DNA of 64,000 nucleotides from Bowmanella pacifica (GTDB lineage: Bacteria; Pseudomonadota; Gammaproteobacteria; Enterobacterales; Alteromonadaceae). Of this stretch, positions 1 to 8,653 are shown piece after piece. The notes beneath the pieces are model-generated. The model was not told the DNA's origin. It worked only from the letters and a program-made list of their open reading frames with translations, and ran no database searches. A program made the position numbers and the translations under genes. The DNA lies in the NCBI RefSeq assembly GCF_014645355.1, contig NZ_BMLS01000007.1, positions 162,827 through 226,826 on the forward strand, read 5' to 3'. Positions within the stretch are counted from its first letter, which is position 1. Each line of letters starts with the position of its first letter.

Positions 1-2084
1 AAACAGATGATTTCAACTTAAAACTTCCAGTCTCTTCTGCTTGTAATACTAACTACATCTCTGCGGAAGAAGATTCCCATCCAAATGAAATTGAAAAGCT
101 ATTTTCAGATAGAATCGAATATGTTCCCCTACTTGACAAGCAAGGCAGACTAGTCGCAATTGCATCCCATAAACCACAAGTACTGAAAATTGGTAGCTTC
201 ACTATTTCTGATGAAAGCAAAGTTTTCATCATTGCCGAAATAGGGAATAACCATAACGGTGATATCCAGTTAGCGAAAAGATTAGTGGATGAAGCAATCA
301 CTGCTGGGGCAGATTGCGCCAAATTCCAACTTCGCCATTTGGACTCCATGTATAGGAGAGCAAAGGATGATACTTGTGGAGAAGATCTGGGGGCTGAATA
401 CACTCTAGATCTACTGACTCGGTTTCAACTATCAACAGAGCAAATGTTCGAAGTCTTTGATTACTGCAAACTAAAAGGAATTCTCCCACTGTGCACGCCG
501 TGGGACAAAACCAGCTTAGAAGCGCTAGAGCGGTACGGAATGCCAGCTTATAAAGTAGCTTCAGCAGACTTAACTAACCATGGGTTACTAGCAAAGCTTG
601 CGAAAACGGGCAAGCCATTGCTTTGTTCCACAGGTATGTCAACTGAATCTGAAATCAAAGATGCAATAGCGTTATTAAAGCAACTCGGAGCTTCGTTCGT
701 ACTACTACACTGCAACTCAACTTATCCTGCACCTTTCAAAGACATCAATTTGAAGTATATCTCGCGGTTGCGAGACCTATCAGGAGGAGGTTTTGTTGGC
801 TATTCAGGCCATGAAAGAGGTACCTCTGTTGCAATATCTGCTGTTGCTATAGGAGCTAAAGTAATTGAAAAACATTTTACCTTAGATAGGAATATGGAAG
901 GTAATGATCATAGAGTTAGCCTCTTACCCGATGAGTTTAAACAGCTGGCACAAGGAATTAGAGAGGTAGAGCAAGCTATAGGGCACTCTGACTCCAGAAA
1001 AGTAACCCAGGGAGAAATGATGAACCGAGAGGTTCTAGGTAAAAGCCTGCTTAGCAACCGTGAAATTAAAGCAGGAGACATCATTACAGAACTAGATATT
1101 GACATCCGAAGCCCCGGAAAAGGCCTTGCTCCATACTTCAAAGAAACTCTAATTGGGCGGAAAGCGCTAAGAGATATCAAGGAAGGAGACTTTTTTTATC
1201 AGTCAGACTTAGCTGACAGCGTAATAACTTCTCGCTCGTACAAATTCACTCGCCCTTTTGGAATTCCAGCACGTTATCATGATTTTTCCAACCTAGCGGC
1301 AAAGTCTAACCTTGATTTTGTAGAGTTTCATTTAAGTTATAAAGATCTGGATCTGGAACCAGCTAAATTTCTTGATAAGAATGGTTATCAACTTGATTTT
1401 TTAGTTCATAGCCCAGAGCTTTTTTCTGGCGACCATATTATGGATCTCTGTTCTGATGATGAGAGTTATAGAAAGCGATCTATTTTAGAACTACAAAATG
1501 TTATCAATGCAACTAGAAAATTAAAGCCATACTTTCATAAAAATGATAAGCCATTAATAATAATTAATGCAGGTGGGTTTACATTAGATGGATTCATGAA
1601 GAGAACAGATAGAGAGAGAAAGTACGAAATTATTGCAGAGTCACTAGATGAAATTGATAGTGAAGGAGTAGAGATAATTCCACAAACTATGCCCCCCTAT
1701 CCATGGCATTTTGGTGGTCAACGTTTTCACAATCTATTTATGGACGCAGATGATATATCCAAGTATTGCGATAAGTATAATTCTAGAATTTGCTTAGATG
1801 TTTCACATTCTAAATTGGCTTGTAATCTAACAAAAGAGTCCTTTAGCCAATTTATTCAGAAAGTAGCCCCTTACACAGCGCATTTGCATATTGTTGATGC
1901 AGATGGTATCGACGGAGAAGGCCTACAAATAGATGAAGGTGAAATTGACTTCGCAGATCTAGCAGATAACCTCTCCAAATTATGCCCTAGAGCATCCTTT
2001 ATTCCAGAGATATGGCAGGGACATAAGAATGATGGAGAAGGATTTTGGATTGCACTTGAAAAATTAGAAAAATACAACTTTTAA
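1..2084 (+). CDS. CBS-NeuB-SAF-TIM barrel fusion, nonulosonate synthase (5' partial)
   Basis: The frame is open from the left edge (first full codon at base 3), so the start lies outside; 693 residues are visible. Residues ~1-55 look like the end of a CBS domain (YVPLLDKQGRLVAIAS). From ~75 a NeuB-type synthase domain begins (FIIAEIGNNHNGD, then AKFQ, STGMST, HCNSTYPAP, GYSGHE, EKHFTLDR), the family that condenses PEP with an amino-hexose to make sialic, legionaminic or pseudaminic acid. A SAF/antifreeze-like segment follows (~345-405, RSPGKGLAP), then a xylose-isomerase-like TIM barrel (~415-693, with EGVEIIPQTMP, CLDVSHSKLA, PEIWQGH). With pseB and pseC downstream in the window, pseudaminic acid synthase (PseI role) is the most likely activity; this is inferred, since NeuB/LegI/PseI are hard to tell apart by eye. 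The job of the C-terminal barrel is unknown. Confidence 0.85.
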   Translation, partial: TDDFNLKLPVSSACNTNYISAEEDSHPNEIEKLFSDRIEYVPLLDKQGRLVAIASHKPQVLKIGSFTISDESKVFIIAEIGNNHNGDIQLAKRLVDEAITAGADCAKFQLRHLDSMYRRAKDDTCGEDLGAEYTLDLLTRFQLSTEQMFEVFDYCKLKGILPLCTPWDKTSLEALERYGMPAYKVASADLTNHGLLAKLAKTGKPLLCSTGMSTESEIKDAIALLKQLGASFVLLHCNSTYPAPFKDINLKYISRLRDLSGGGFVGYSGHERGTSVAISAVAIGAKVIEKHFTLDRNMEGNDHRVSLLPDEFKQLAQGIREVEQAIGHSDSRKVTQGEMMNREVLGKSLLSNREIKAGDIITELDIDIRSPGKGLAPYFKETLIGRKALRDIKEGDFFYQSDLADSVITSRSYKFTRPFGIPARYHDFSNLAAKSNLDFVEFHLSYKDLDLEPAKFLDKNGYQLDFLVHSPELFSGDHIMDLCSDDESYRKRSILELQNVINATRKLKPYFHKNDKPLIIINAGGFTLDGFMKRTDRERKYEIIAESLDEIDSEGVEIIPQTMPPYPWHFGGQRFHNLFMDADDISKYCDKYNSRICLDVSHSKLACNLTKESFSQFIQKVAPYTAHLHIVDADGIDGEGLQIDEGEIDFADLADNLSKLCPRASFIPEIWQGHKNDGEGFWIALEKLEKYNF

Positions 2085-2097
2085 CACCAAATCAATC

Positions 2098-3171
2098 ATG
2101 ATAACAAGTAATGCACTTTTTTTAATATCGGCACCTTTCAACATTACATGCTTGAGAGAAGCAATTATTGATTTCAAATTAGATGAAATAGAGGTGATAA
2201 TTTATATTGAAGGTCAATCTAAAAATACCAACCAAATCGTTAGAAAAATTAAAGAGTTAAAAAGAAAAGCAAAAACCAAGGTTACATACTTAGACTATGA
2301 CGAAGTAAAAGGTAAAGATCTAAAGAAAAGAATAAATCAGTATTCCTCCATTCTAAATTCCATTAGAAATAAAAGTTATTCATACTTGTTTTTTAGTGAC
2401 TTTAGAACTCAATGGCAGAAAGACTTTGTAGAAACGCTAAGGAATGATGAAACTTTTTTAATTGATGATGGAGCTATAACCCTAGCATTCATGAAATATC
2501 ACATGCCTTCTAAAACATACTTTTCCATACCAAATTATGGAACAGTAGAAAGACGTAAAGAGGCAGAAAAAATTAAAACTGAAGAGGGAATTTGTAGCAA
2601 GCCACTAGATAACATTAAGGTATATACAATATTTCATCACACAAGGGACTTTAAAGGTGAGCTTAAGAAGAATAACCTTACACATTTAAGAAAGTCATTC
2701 AGTAGCCTAGATGAAGAAGCTGCAATAATTATTGGTGCAAAAATAGTGCAGCGAGGCTTTATGACGCTCGAGCTATATGACAAGCTAACAAAGAAAATTA
2801 TTTCTAACTGCAAGAAAGAAAAGGTCTATTATATACCCCACAGAGGACAGCCAGAAGAATATGTAGATTACATCCTAAGCAATAATCCAGAACTTATACT
2901 ACTAAAAACAAGTGAACCTGTTGAAGATTGGCTTTCAAAGCAAGTGACCCCACCTTCATCAATACATGGATATGCGTCAACCGCTTTTTATATTATAAAT
3001 CTATCTTTCCCGCAAATAAGATTGTATTGCTACAAACCGCTGGATGTAACTTTGAACGACTTTAATCTTCCTGGAAAATTTGGTTCAACTTTATATACAA
3101 ACAGCGACGCTGCGCTACTGACCTACGACGAAATGCCAAAGGAAGTGAGTAAGATTGAAATGAATATTTGA
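2098..3171 (+). CDS. Sialyltransferase-like protein (GT52-like motifs)
   Basis: 357 aa, 13 nt after the NeuB fusion, same strand, so probably co-transcribed. I see the three motif types of bacterial sialyl/polysialyltransferases in order: an acidic D-D-G (FLIDDGAITL, ~120-130), a histidine motif (YYIPHRGQPEEY, ~245-255; HR replaces the usual HP) and a Ser/Thr motif (SIHGYASTAFYII, ~290-300). That suggests transfer of a CMP-nonulosonic acid to an acceptor, which suits the adjacent synthase gene. There is no signal peptide or membrane segment; a cytosolic enzyme is expected. It is lysine/isoleucine-rich and AT-rich compared with genes to the right. Family assignment is tentative; it could be an unrelated glycan-cluster protein. 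Confidence 0.5.
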   Translation: MITSNALFLISAPFNITCLREAIIDFKLDEIEVIIYIEGQSKNTNQIVRKIKELKRKAKTKVTYLDYDEVKGKDLKKRINQYSSILNSIRNKSYSYLFFSDFRTQWQKDFVETLRNDETFLIDDGAITLAFMKYHMPSKTYFSIPNYGTVERRKEAEKIKTEEGICSKPLDNIKVYTIFHHTRDFKGELKKNNLTHLRKSFSSLDEEAAIIIGAKIVQRGFMTLELYDKLTKKIISNCKKEKVYYIPHRGQPEEYVDYILSNNPELILLKTSEPVEDWLSKQVTPPSSIHGYASTAFYIINLSFPQIRLYCYKPLDVTLNDFNLPGKFGSTLYTNSDAALLTYDEMPKEVSKIEMNI

Positions 3172-3178
3172 ATGTAAA

Positions 3179-4210
3179 TTACTTAACGAAATCAACGTAC
3201 AAAGACATACCAGGTTTTGTTTGATCAAAGCTTTCCCCGATCATATCTGGAGTAACAGATCCCTGATACTTGCTCAAAATAACATATGAAAATCCAATAT
3301 TTTCTGTTAAACGCTTTACTTTTTCAAAGGTCCAAAAGTTAATATGGTTACCTACACTATCAGCACAAAACTCTAAATCGGCTGTTAAGTTCTCAAGATA
3401 TTCATTCCACTTTTCACTATTATCTGGAAACTTGGGAGCATCAGCTTTGAATAACTTCTCTGTTGCAATCTCCCTAACTAGAAAGTCTTCCTGCCTAATA
3501 TCAACTAATGGAAAATCTTGTTTATTTTTCAAAAACCAATCTCTTCGCCAAAACCAGTATTGATTATCAAAGGAGCTTACCCTACAAAGAAACGCAGCAT
3601 CAGGACAGGATATTCTCAGCACCCCATTTTTCTTTAGAACCCGATATGCCTCTTTAAAGAAAAATAGCGCAGTACAGTCTTTAACATGCTCTATAACATG
3701 TGAACAATAGATATTATCAACCGTATCATCTTCGAAAGGGATCTTATCCTTCCTCATATCATAGGCTACAAATTCACCTTTACCTCCACCATACCACTCA
3801 GATTCCAAATCCAAGTTTTGAAAACCTGGCAATAAAACACCTCCAGAACCAACATTAAGATTTACTTTATCATAAGAATTACTTTTTATGGCTAGTTTTA
3901 CTGGCTCAGTATTTTCATTGAGCAAGGGAATGCAATTAACTTTACTCGTCATGCTTTTGGTAATTTTATCATCAGAATCATTTTCACCACAAAACAATGT
4001 CTCTTTATTTGCAATATCATCAGCTTTATATTCTATCTTTGGTTCTAATCTTAAAATATCACCTTGTGTTATTGCACCTAAAAGCTTTCCATTTTTTTTA
4101 ATTACAAATAATATCTTAGGTTCTACCTTAGAGATGATAGCAGTTAGTTCATCAAGAGAACAAGATGACTCAACTAAATGAGGCTTGATTTCAATACGTT
4201 TAATGGCCAT
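3179..4210 (-). CDS. CBS-domain SAM-dependent methyltransferase
   Basis: 343 aa. Residues ~1-110 form a CBS-like regulatory region (ILFVIKKNGKLLGAITQGDILRL; a second half with CIPLLNENTEPVKLAI). Residues ~115-343 are a class I, type-11 methyltransferase: LNVGSGGVLLPGFQNLD is the SAM-binding loop, IPFEDDTVDNIYCSHVIEHV the acidic/post-I motif, and EAYRVLKKNGVLRISCPD follows. Such enzymes in surface-glycan clusters often methylate a sugar, but the substrate is not evident. It lies 3 nt after the upstream GT4 gene and converges on the sialyltransferase-like gene (7 nt apart). The combination of CBS with a methyltransferase is odd; the NeuB protein next door also carries CBS sequence, so the two may sense a common nucleotide ligand. 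Confidence 0.75.
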   Translation of the reverse strand: MAIKRIEIKPHLVESSCSLDELTAIISKVEPKILFVIKKNGKLLGAITQGDILRLEPKIEYKADDIANKETLFCGENDSDDKITKSMTSKVNCIPLLNENTEPVKLAIKSNSYDKVNLNVGSGGVLLPGFQNLDLESEWYGGGKGEFVAYDMRKDKIPFEDDTVDNIYCSHVIEHVKDCTALFFFKEAYRVLKKNGVLRISCPDAAFLCRVSSFDNQYWFWRRDWFLKNKQDFPLVDIRQEDFLVREIATEKLFKADAPKFPDNSEKWNEYLENLTADLEFCADSVGNHINFWTFEKVKRLTENIGFSYVILSKYQGSVTPDMIGESFDQTKPGMSLYVDFVK

Positions 4211-4213
4211 ACA

Positions 4214-5449
4214 CTACAACATGGATTTATATAATTCTTTATAAATAGGTGCAATCTTTGTACATGAAAAAAAATTCTTAATGCGAGAATGTGACGCACT
4301 ACTCATCATATTTATATCACATGAAAAACAAAGATATTCTATGCCTTTTGCCATATCCTGAGCACTAAATGGTTTTGCTTTATAGCCAGATATTTTATGT
4401 TCGACTATTTCTCCTGGCCCAGCATTGTCAAAACATACAACAGGTGTACCGCAAGCCATAGACTCAGCTACCGTCTTACCAAATGCTTCAATGATAGAAG
4501 CACATAAAAATACATCTCCAGACGAGTAAGCTATACGCATTGATAGTATATCATTTAAGTAACCCAATCTTTTGTATTCAAAACCTAGATTACTAAAGTC
4601 CTCTTCATACGAAGCACCAAATATTAGAAGATAGTATTTTTCTTTATTCAGAAGATTTAAGGTCTGCTTTATAAAAGAGAAGCCCTTATAATAATCATTT
4701 ACCCTGCTGGCACCAAAAACAATTATTCTTTTACGAGTAGCCAGCCCCAAAATTTCGCGGGCGACACTTTTAGAAATAGGGAGAAATGATTCAGTATCAA
4801 TGCAGTTATGTATTGTTCTAATCGCCTTGCCATTCATTACCCAACTTTTGTTTGCTAGATCGCTAAGCCAATTGCTTATACCTACAAACTGTATTCTGCT
4901 AGGAAAATGAATTGATTTATATAGCTGGATCTCTGTAGAAAGATCCCTCTCAATATCACTTTTCAATAGAGGGCACTTACCACAACCGTCTACATACTTA
5001 TCACAATCCACCGCATAATGGCAGCCTCCAGTCATTGGCCACATATCTCTCATTGTCCAAACTATTGGTTTTTCTATTTCTCTAATGATAGAAATATCAA
5101 TAAAATTGTCATTTATCCAATGGAGGTGAACAATGTCAGCTTCATTAAAAACATCAAGATCAAACAAATCATAACCAAACATACCCGAGCTAAACAGTTC
5201 ATTTTTTCTATTCGGATATGAAGAAAGCAGTAAACGCTCGGCCTCTTTGTTCGCTTGATACTTTGCAATTCCTCTTCCTTTGGCAACACTAGTAATTTCC
5301 GCCTCACCTAGGGTTATAGTGCTTGAGGTAATAATCCTAGAGTTAACTCCCTCTTTCAATAAGCCCTTATGCAGCCAATAAGCACCTCGAGCAGCCCCTC
5401 CACTAAGACTACCAGCGATCAAATGAACAACTTTTATATCATTACCCAT
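4214..5449 (-). CDS. Glycosyltransferase family 4 (GT-B)
   Basis: 411 aa. The N-terminal half has the acceptor-side signature HLIAGSLSGGAARGAYWLHKG, the DIVHLHWIND strand, and TMRDMWPMTGGCHY with GCGKCP, typical of GT4 enzymes related to colanic-acid WcaC. The C-terminal half has the donor-site EX7E region: IEAFGKTVAESMACGTPVV. It would transfer a nucleotide-activated sugar, perhaps GDP-fucose given the neighbouring gmd and fcl, to a glycan. ATG at 5449 overlaps the end of fcl by 8 nt, implying translational coupling. Base composition is AT-rich like genes to its left, so the composition switch falls at about 5450. Confidence 0.85.
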   Translation of the reverse strand: MGNDIKVVHLIAGSLSGGAARGAYWLHKGLLKEGVNSRIITSSTITLGEAEITSVAKGRGIAKYQANKEAERLLLSSYPNRKNELFSSGMFGYDLFDLDVFNEADIVHLHWINDNFIDISIIREIEKPIVWTMRDMWPMTGGCHYAVDCDKYVDGCGKCPLLKSDIERDLSTEIQLYKSIHFPSRIQFVGISNWLSDLANKSWVMNGKAIRTIHNCIDTESFLPISKSVAREILGLATRKRIIVFGASRVNDYYKGFSFIKQTLNLLNKEKYYLLIFGASYEEDFSNLGFEYKRLGYLNDILSMRIAYSSGDVFLCASIIEAFGKTVAESMACGTPVVCFDNAGPGEIVEHKISGYKAKPFSAQDMAKGIEYLCFSCDINMMSSASHSRIKNFFSCTKIAPIYKELYKSML

Positions 5450-6428
5450 TTGAAATCATTCTCTCTCGATTCGAAGGATTTTCTTCACTCAAATACCATT
5501 TCCAAACATTATGTAATCCCGCGTCAAGTCCTATCGAACTATTCCATCCCAACCTGGTAGCTAAGCTTACGTCAAGCCTTTTAAGCCTAGCCCCTTCTAG
5601 TTTTGAGCTATCGAATACCAACTCACCTTCAAATCGACAAATCTCCTGCAAGAGTTCAGCCAATTTTCGAATAGAACAATCACTGCCAGTCCCCACATTA
5701 ATATGAGAACACATTGGATCTAACTCTAGCCAATAGCGTTGGGCAGGAACAGCCATCAGGTACACACAAGCGCGCGCCAAATCATCCACATGCATAAACT
5801 CTCGCCTAGCCTTACCGCTACCCCATATCTCAACGTGAGGTTCGTTATTTTGTATGGCGCGGTGGAACTTCCCTATCAACGCGGGAATAACATGGCTGTT
5901 TTTTGGGTGAAAGTTGTCATAGGGGCCATACAGATTAGTCGGCATTGCACTGCGATAATCCCCGCCATACTGCCGGTTATAGCTTTCACACAGCTTGATG
6001 CCAGCAATTTTTGCTATGGCATAAGGCTCATTGGTGGGCTCCAATGGCCCGGTTAATAACGCACTTTCAGGAATAGGTTGTGGGGCCAGTTTAGGATAAA
6101 TACAGCTGGAGCCTAAAAAGAGAATTTTCTGCACATCGGCTAAATGAGCGGCATGAATAAGATTGCTTTCTATCATCATATTTTGATAGATAAACTCAGC
6201 CGGGAACGTATTGTTGGCATAGATTCCACCCACTTTAGCCGCAGCCAAATACATTTCATCAATACGATGTTGTTGAAAAAATGCTTGTACAGTTCGTTGT
6301 TCGGTGAGATCTAACTCAGCGCGGGTCGCCGTGATAATCTCAACCTCATTATCCAGTGCCAGTTGCCGGCATAAAGCACGGCCAACCATCCCCATGTGTC
6401 CGGCGACAAATATCCTACGCCTATTCAT
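5442..6428 (-). CDS. fcl: GDP-L-fucose synthase
   Basis: 328 aa from ATG at 6428. It converts GDP-4-keto-6-deoxy-D-mannose to GDP-L-fucose with NADPH (epimerase plus reductase). Visible features: Rossmann motif GHMGMVGRALCRQL at the N-terminus, GSSCIYPKLAPQPIPE (catalytic Ser region), and the YAIAK Tyr-Lys pair; NLYGPYDNFHPKNSHVIPALI is a Fcl/WcaG family signature. I chose 6428 because GGGGGA sits just upstream and it removes the overlap with gmd; a longer frame reaches 6458. It follows gmd by 16 nt, so both GDP-fucose genes are in one operon. Confidence 0.93.
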   Translation of the reverse strand: MNRRRIFVAGHMGMVGRALCRQLALDNEVEIITATRAELDLTEQRTVQAFFQQHRIDEMYLAAAKVGGIYANNTFPAEFIYQNMMIESNLIHAAHLADVQKILFLGSSCIYPKLAPQPIPESALLTGPLEPTNEPYAIAKIAGIKLCESYNRQYGGDYRSAMPTNLYGPYDNFHPKNSHVIPALIGKFHRAIQNNEPHVEIWGSGKARREFMHVDDLARACVYLMAVPAQRYWLELDPMCSHINVGTGSDCSIRKLAELLQEICRFEGELVFDSSKLEGARLKRLDVSLATRLGWNSSIGLDAGLHNVWKWYLSEENPSNRERMISNG

Positions 6429-6444
6429 GCAATCCCCCAGCCAT

Positions 6445-7563
6445 TTACCCTTCACCACCTATCGCACAATCAAACCCATTGCGCTTTAAAAAAGCCAATC
6501 TTTTCGCTTCATGTAAATCATGGCGGGTCATTTCCTCGCAAAGCGAGCGCACATCAATCTTGGGTTGCCACCCCAGTTTTTCTTTCGCTTTACTGGCATC
6601 TCCCAGCAGCGTTTCCACTTCTGCAGGACGAAAGTACTTGGGGTCAATACGCACAACAATGTCACCCGGCTTTAACGCTGGCGCATTGTCTCCCGTGACA
6701 CTTTCAACAACAGCAGTCTCTTCTAAGCCCTGCCCTTCAAAGCGTAATTGCACCCCCAATTCTGCCGCCGCCCACAAAATAAACTGCCGTACCGAATATT
6801 GCTGGCCGGTTGCTATAACAAAGTCTTCAGGCTGATGTTGTTGCAGCATTAACCATTGCATATAGACGTAGTCTTTGGCATGGCCCCAATCCCGTAAGGC
6901 ATCAATATTGCCCATATACAGACACTGCTCCAACCCTTGGGCAATATTTGCCAAACCACGGGTAATTTTGCGGGTCACAAAGGTTTCACCACGACGTGGC
7001 GACTCATGATTAAATAGAATGCCATTGCATGCGTATATGCCATAAGACTCACGATAATTTACCGTAATCCAATAGGCATAGAGTTTGGCGGCAGCATAAG
7101 GGGAACGGGGATAAAAAGGCGTGCTCTCTCGTTGCGGAGTTTCCTGCACCAGACCATAAAGCTCCGACGTCGATGCCTGATAGAAACGTGTCTTATCCTG
7201 CAGTCCCAGCAAACGGATGGCTTCTAGTAATCGCAGCGTACCAAGCCCATCTACATCAGCCGTGTACTCAGGCTCTTCAAAACTCACCGCCACATGGCTT
7301 TGTGCCCCTAGATTGTATATTTCATCTGGCTGAACCTGCTGCACCAAACGGGTCAGATTCGAGGTGTCGGTTAAGTCTCCGTAATGCAAAATAAAATTAC
7401 GGTTGTCTACATGGGGATCCTGGTAAAGGTGATCGACCCGCTGGGTATTAAAAGATGAAGAGCGGCGCTTAATACCATGAACCTCATATCCTTTTTCCAG
7501 CAACAGTTCCGCCAGGTAAGAGCCATCTTGTCCTGTAATGCCAGTAATCAGTGCTCGCTTCAT
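6445..7563 (-). CDS. gmd: GDP-mannose 4,6-dehydratase
   Basis: 372 aa. First step of GDP-fucose (or GDP-rhamnose/perosamine) synthesis from GDP-mannose. The NADP-binding motif is [15 protein letters not shown] near the N-terminus; [22 protein letters not shown] and [10 protein letters not shown] (Tyr-Lys) are diagnostic, as is [19 protein letters not shown]. The length is normal for the family. It lies in the minus-strand glycan operon, 34 nt after the GT2 gene and 16 nt before fcl. The pairing with fcl points to GDP-L-fucose rather than another deoxyhexose. Confidence 0.95.
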   Translation of the reverse strand: MKRALITGITGQDGSYLAELLLEKGYEVHGIKRRSSSFNTQRVDHLYQDPHVDNRNFILHYGDLTDTSNLTRLVQQVQPDEIYNLGAQSHVAVSFEEPEYTADVDGLGTLRLLEAIRLLGLQDKTRFYQASTSELYGLVQETPQRESTPFYPRSPYAAAKLYAYWITVNYRESYGIYACNGILFNHESPRRGETFVTRKITRGLANIAQGLEQCLYMGNIDALRDWGHAKDYVYMQWLMLQQHQPEDFVIATGQQYSVRQFILWAAAELGVQLRFEGQGLEETAVVESVTGDNAPALKPGDIVVRIDPKYFRPAEVETLLGDASKAKEKLGWQPKIDVRSLCEEMTRHDLHEAKRLAFLKRNGFDCAIGGEG

Positions 7564-7597
7564 ATCTCAAACTTCTTCTGTATAAACTAGTTTAATC

Positions 7598-8653
7598 TTA
7601 TTCACAAAAGTACCGCCAACTAACGACTGTGGCATTAGGCTCAGCACGTTCAATAAGTTCAGCCACAGCCGACTCATGCTCTCCTTCAATGCAGTTGATT
7701 ACCAAATCTACTTGTTGAGCAGCCAGTTGAGGCAATCCAATCACAGGCACTTCCCTTCCCGTCTCCTTCTCCATATTTGAAGACACCACATAACATATTA
7801 ATTGCGCACCATGCCTTGATATCAAATGCCCCAAAATAAGTGATAGCTCTCGCGTACCAAATATTGCGATACGCTTTCCCATAAATGCAGTCAGATCTAA
7901 ACTGTCCTGTACAGCTTTGAGCATCAATTGCTTCAACTGAGAAAGGTTCTTCAGTTGGGTGGCGAGTTTATTGCTATGTTCTTCATGATTCGTTGCAAGG
8001 CCAAGTAAAGTATCAACAATAAGATCCTGAGTTAATACATCAGCTCTGTTTTCATCATCACAGCTCATTCCCAACAAGCTAAACTTGGCTACCACCCGTT
8101 CGGTGAAAACACCTTGGCAATTATTCATCGCCTTTTTCATAAAATAGGTGTCTGCTGCTATATTCAGACATTCATTAAATGGCCCAAGCTTGTCAAACAC
8201 TCGCTTGCGACAAAAGAATGCTTGGTGTCGTGGTTTAAAACTATCAGTACTTTGCAAATAAGGCACTGTGTAAAAGGAATTACCAGTAGTTTGGTCTACG
8301 CAAAAAATCGTACCGCAATAAAAATCTGTCTCTGGCTCAAATGTATTTAGTACATCTTCGAGAACATGCTGATCGTAAAAGCTATCGTCAGAGTTCAGAA
8401 AATACACAATCTCACCATTAGCAATAGCCAATCCCCGATTGAATGCGTGATAGATCCCTCTGTCCGGTGCGGATATTATTTGATTTATATGCGCGTAACG
8501 TCCTGCAATTGTCAGGGTTTCGTCACTGGAACGACCATCTACGATAATGTGTTCAATATTAGCTAGTTTGGTTTGACTAGCAACACTATCAAGACAAGCA
8601 GAAAGCGTTTTTGCACTATTGTAAGTTGCCGTAATAATTGACACTTTCATCAA
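7598..8653 (-). CDS. GT2 glycosyltransferase with Rossmann-like C-terminal domain
   Basis: 351 aa. Residues ~1-200 are a GT-A family 2 enzyme: VSIITATYNSAKTLSACLDS at the N-terminus, IIVDGRSSDET (nucleotide contact), YFLNSDDSFYD (DxD-like). Residues ~255-351 form a second small alpha/beta domain beginning RIAIFGTRELSLILGHLI, like the N-terminal nucleotide-binding domain of PglD-type or epimerase proteins. Its ATG overlaps the end of the upstream GT2 gene by 4 nt. It probably adds one sugar of the glycan made by this operon; donor and acceptor are not visible. Confidence 0.8.
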   Translation of the reverse strand: MMKVSIITATYNSAKTLSACLDSVASQTKLANIEHIIVDGRSSDETLTIAGRYAHINQIISAPDRGIYHAFNRGLAIANGEIVYFLNSDDSFYDQHVLEDVLNTFEPETDFYCGTIFCVDQTTGNSFYTVPYLQSTDSFKPRHQAFFCRKRVFDKLGPFNECLNIAADTYFMKKAMNNCQGVFTERVVAKFSLLGMSCDDENRADVLTQDLIVDTLLGLATNHEEHSNKLATQLKNLSQLKQLMLKAVQDSLDLTAFMGKRIAIFGTRELSLILGHLISRHGAQLICYVVSSNMEKETGREVPVIGLPQLAAQQVDLVINCIEGEHESAVAELIERAEPNATVVSWRYFCE

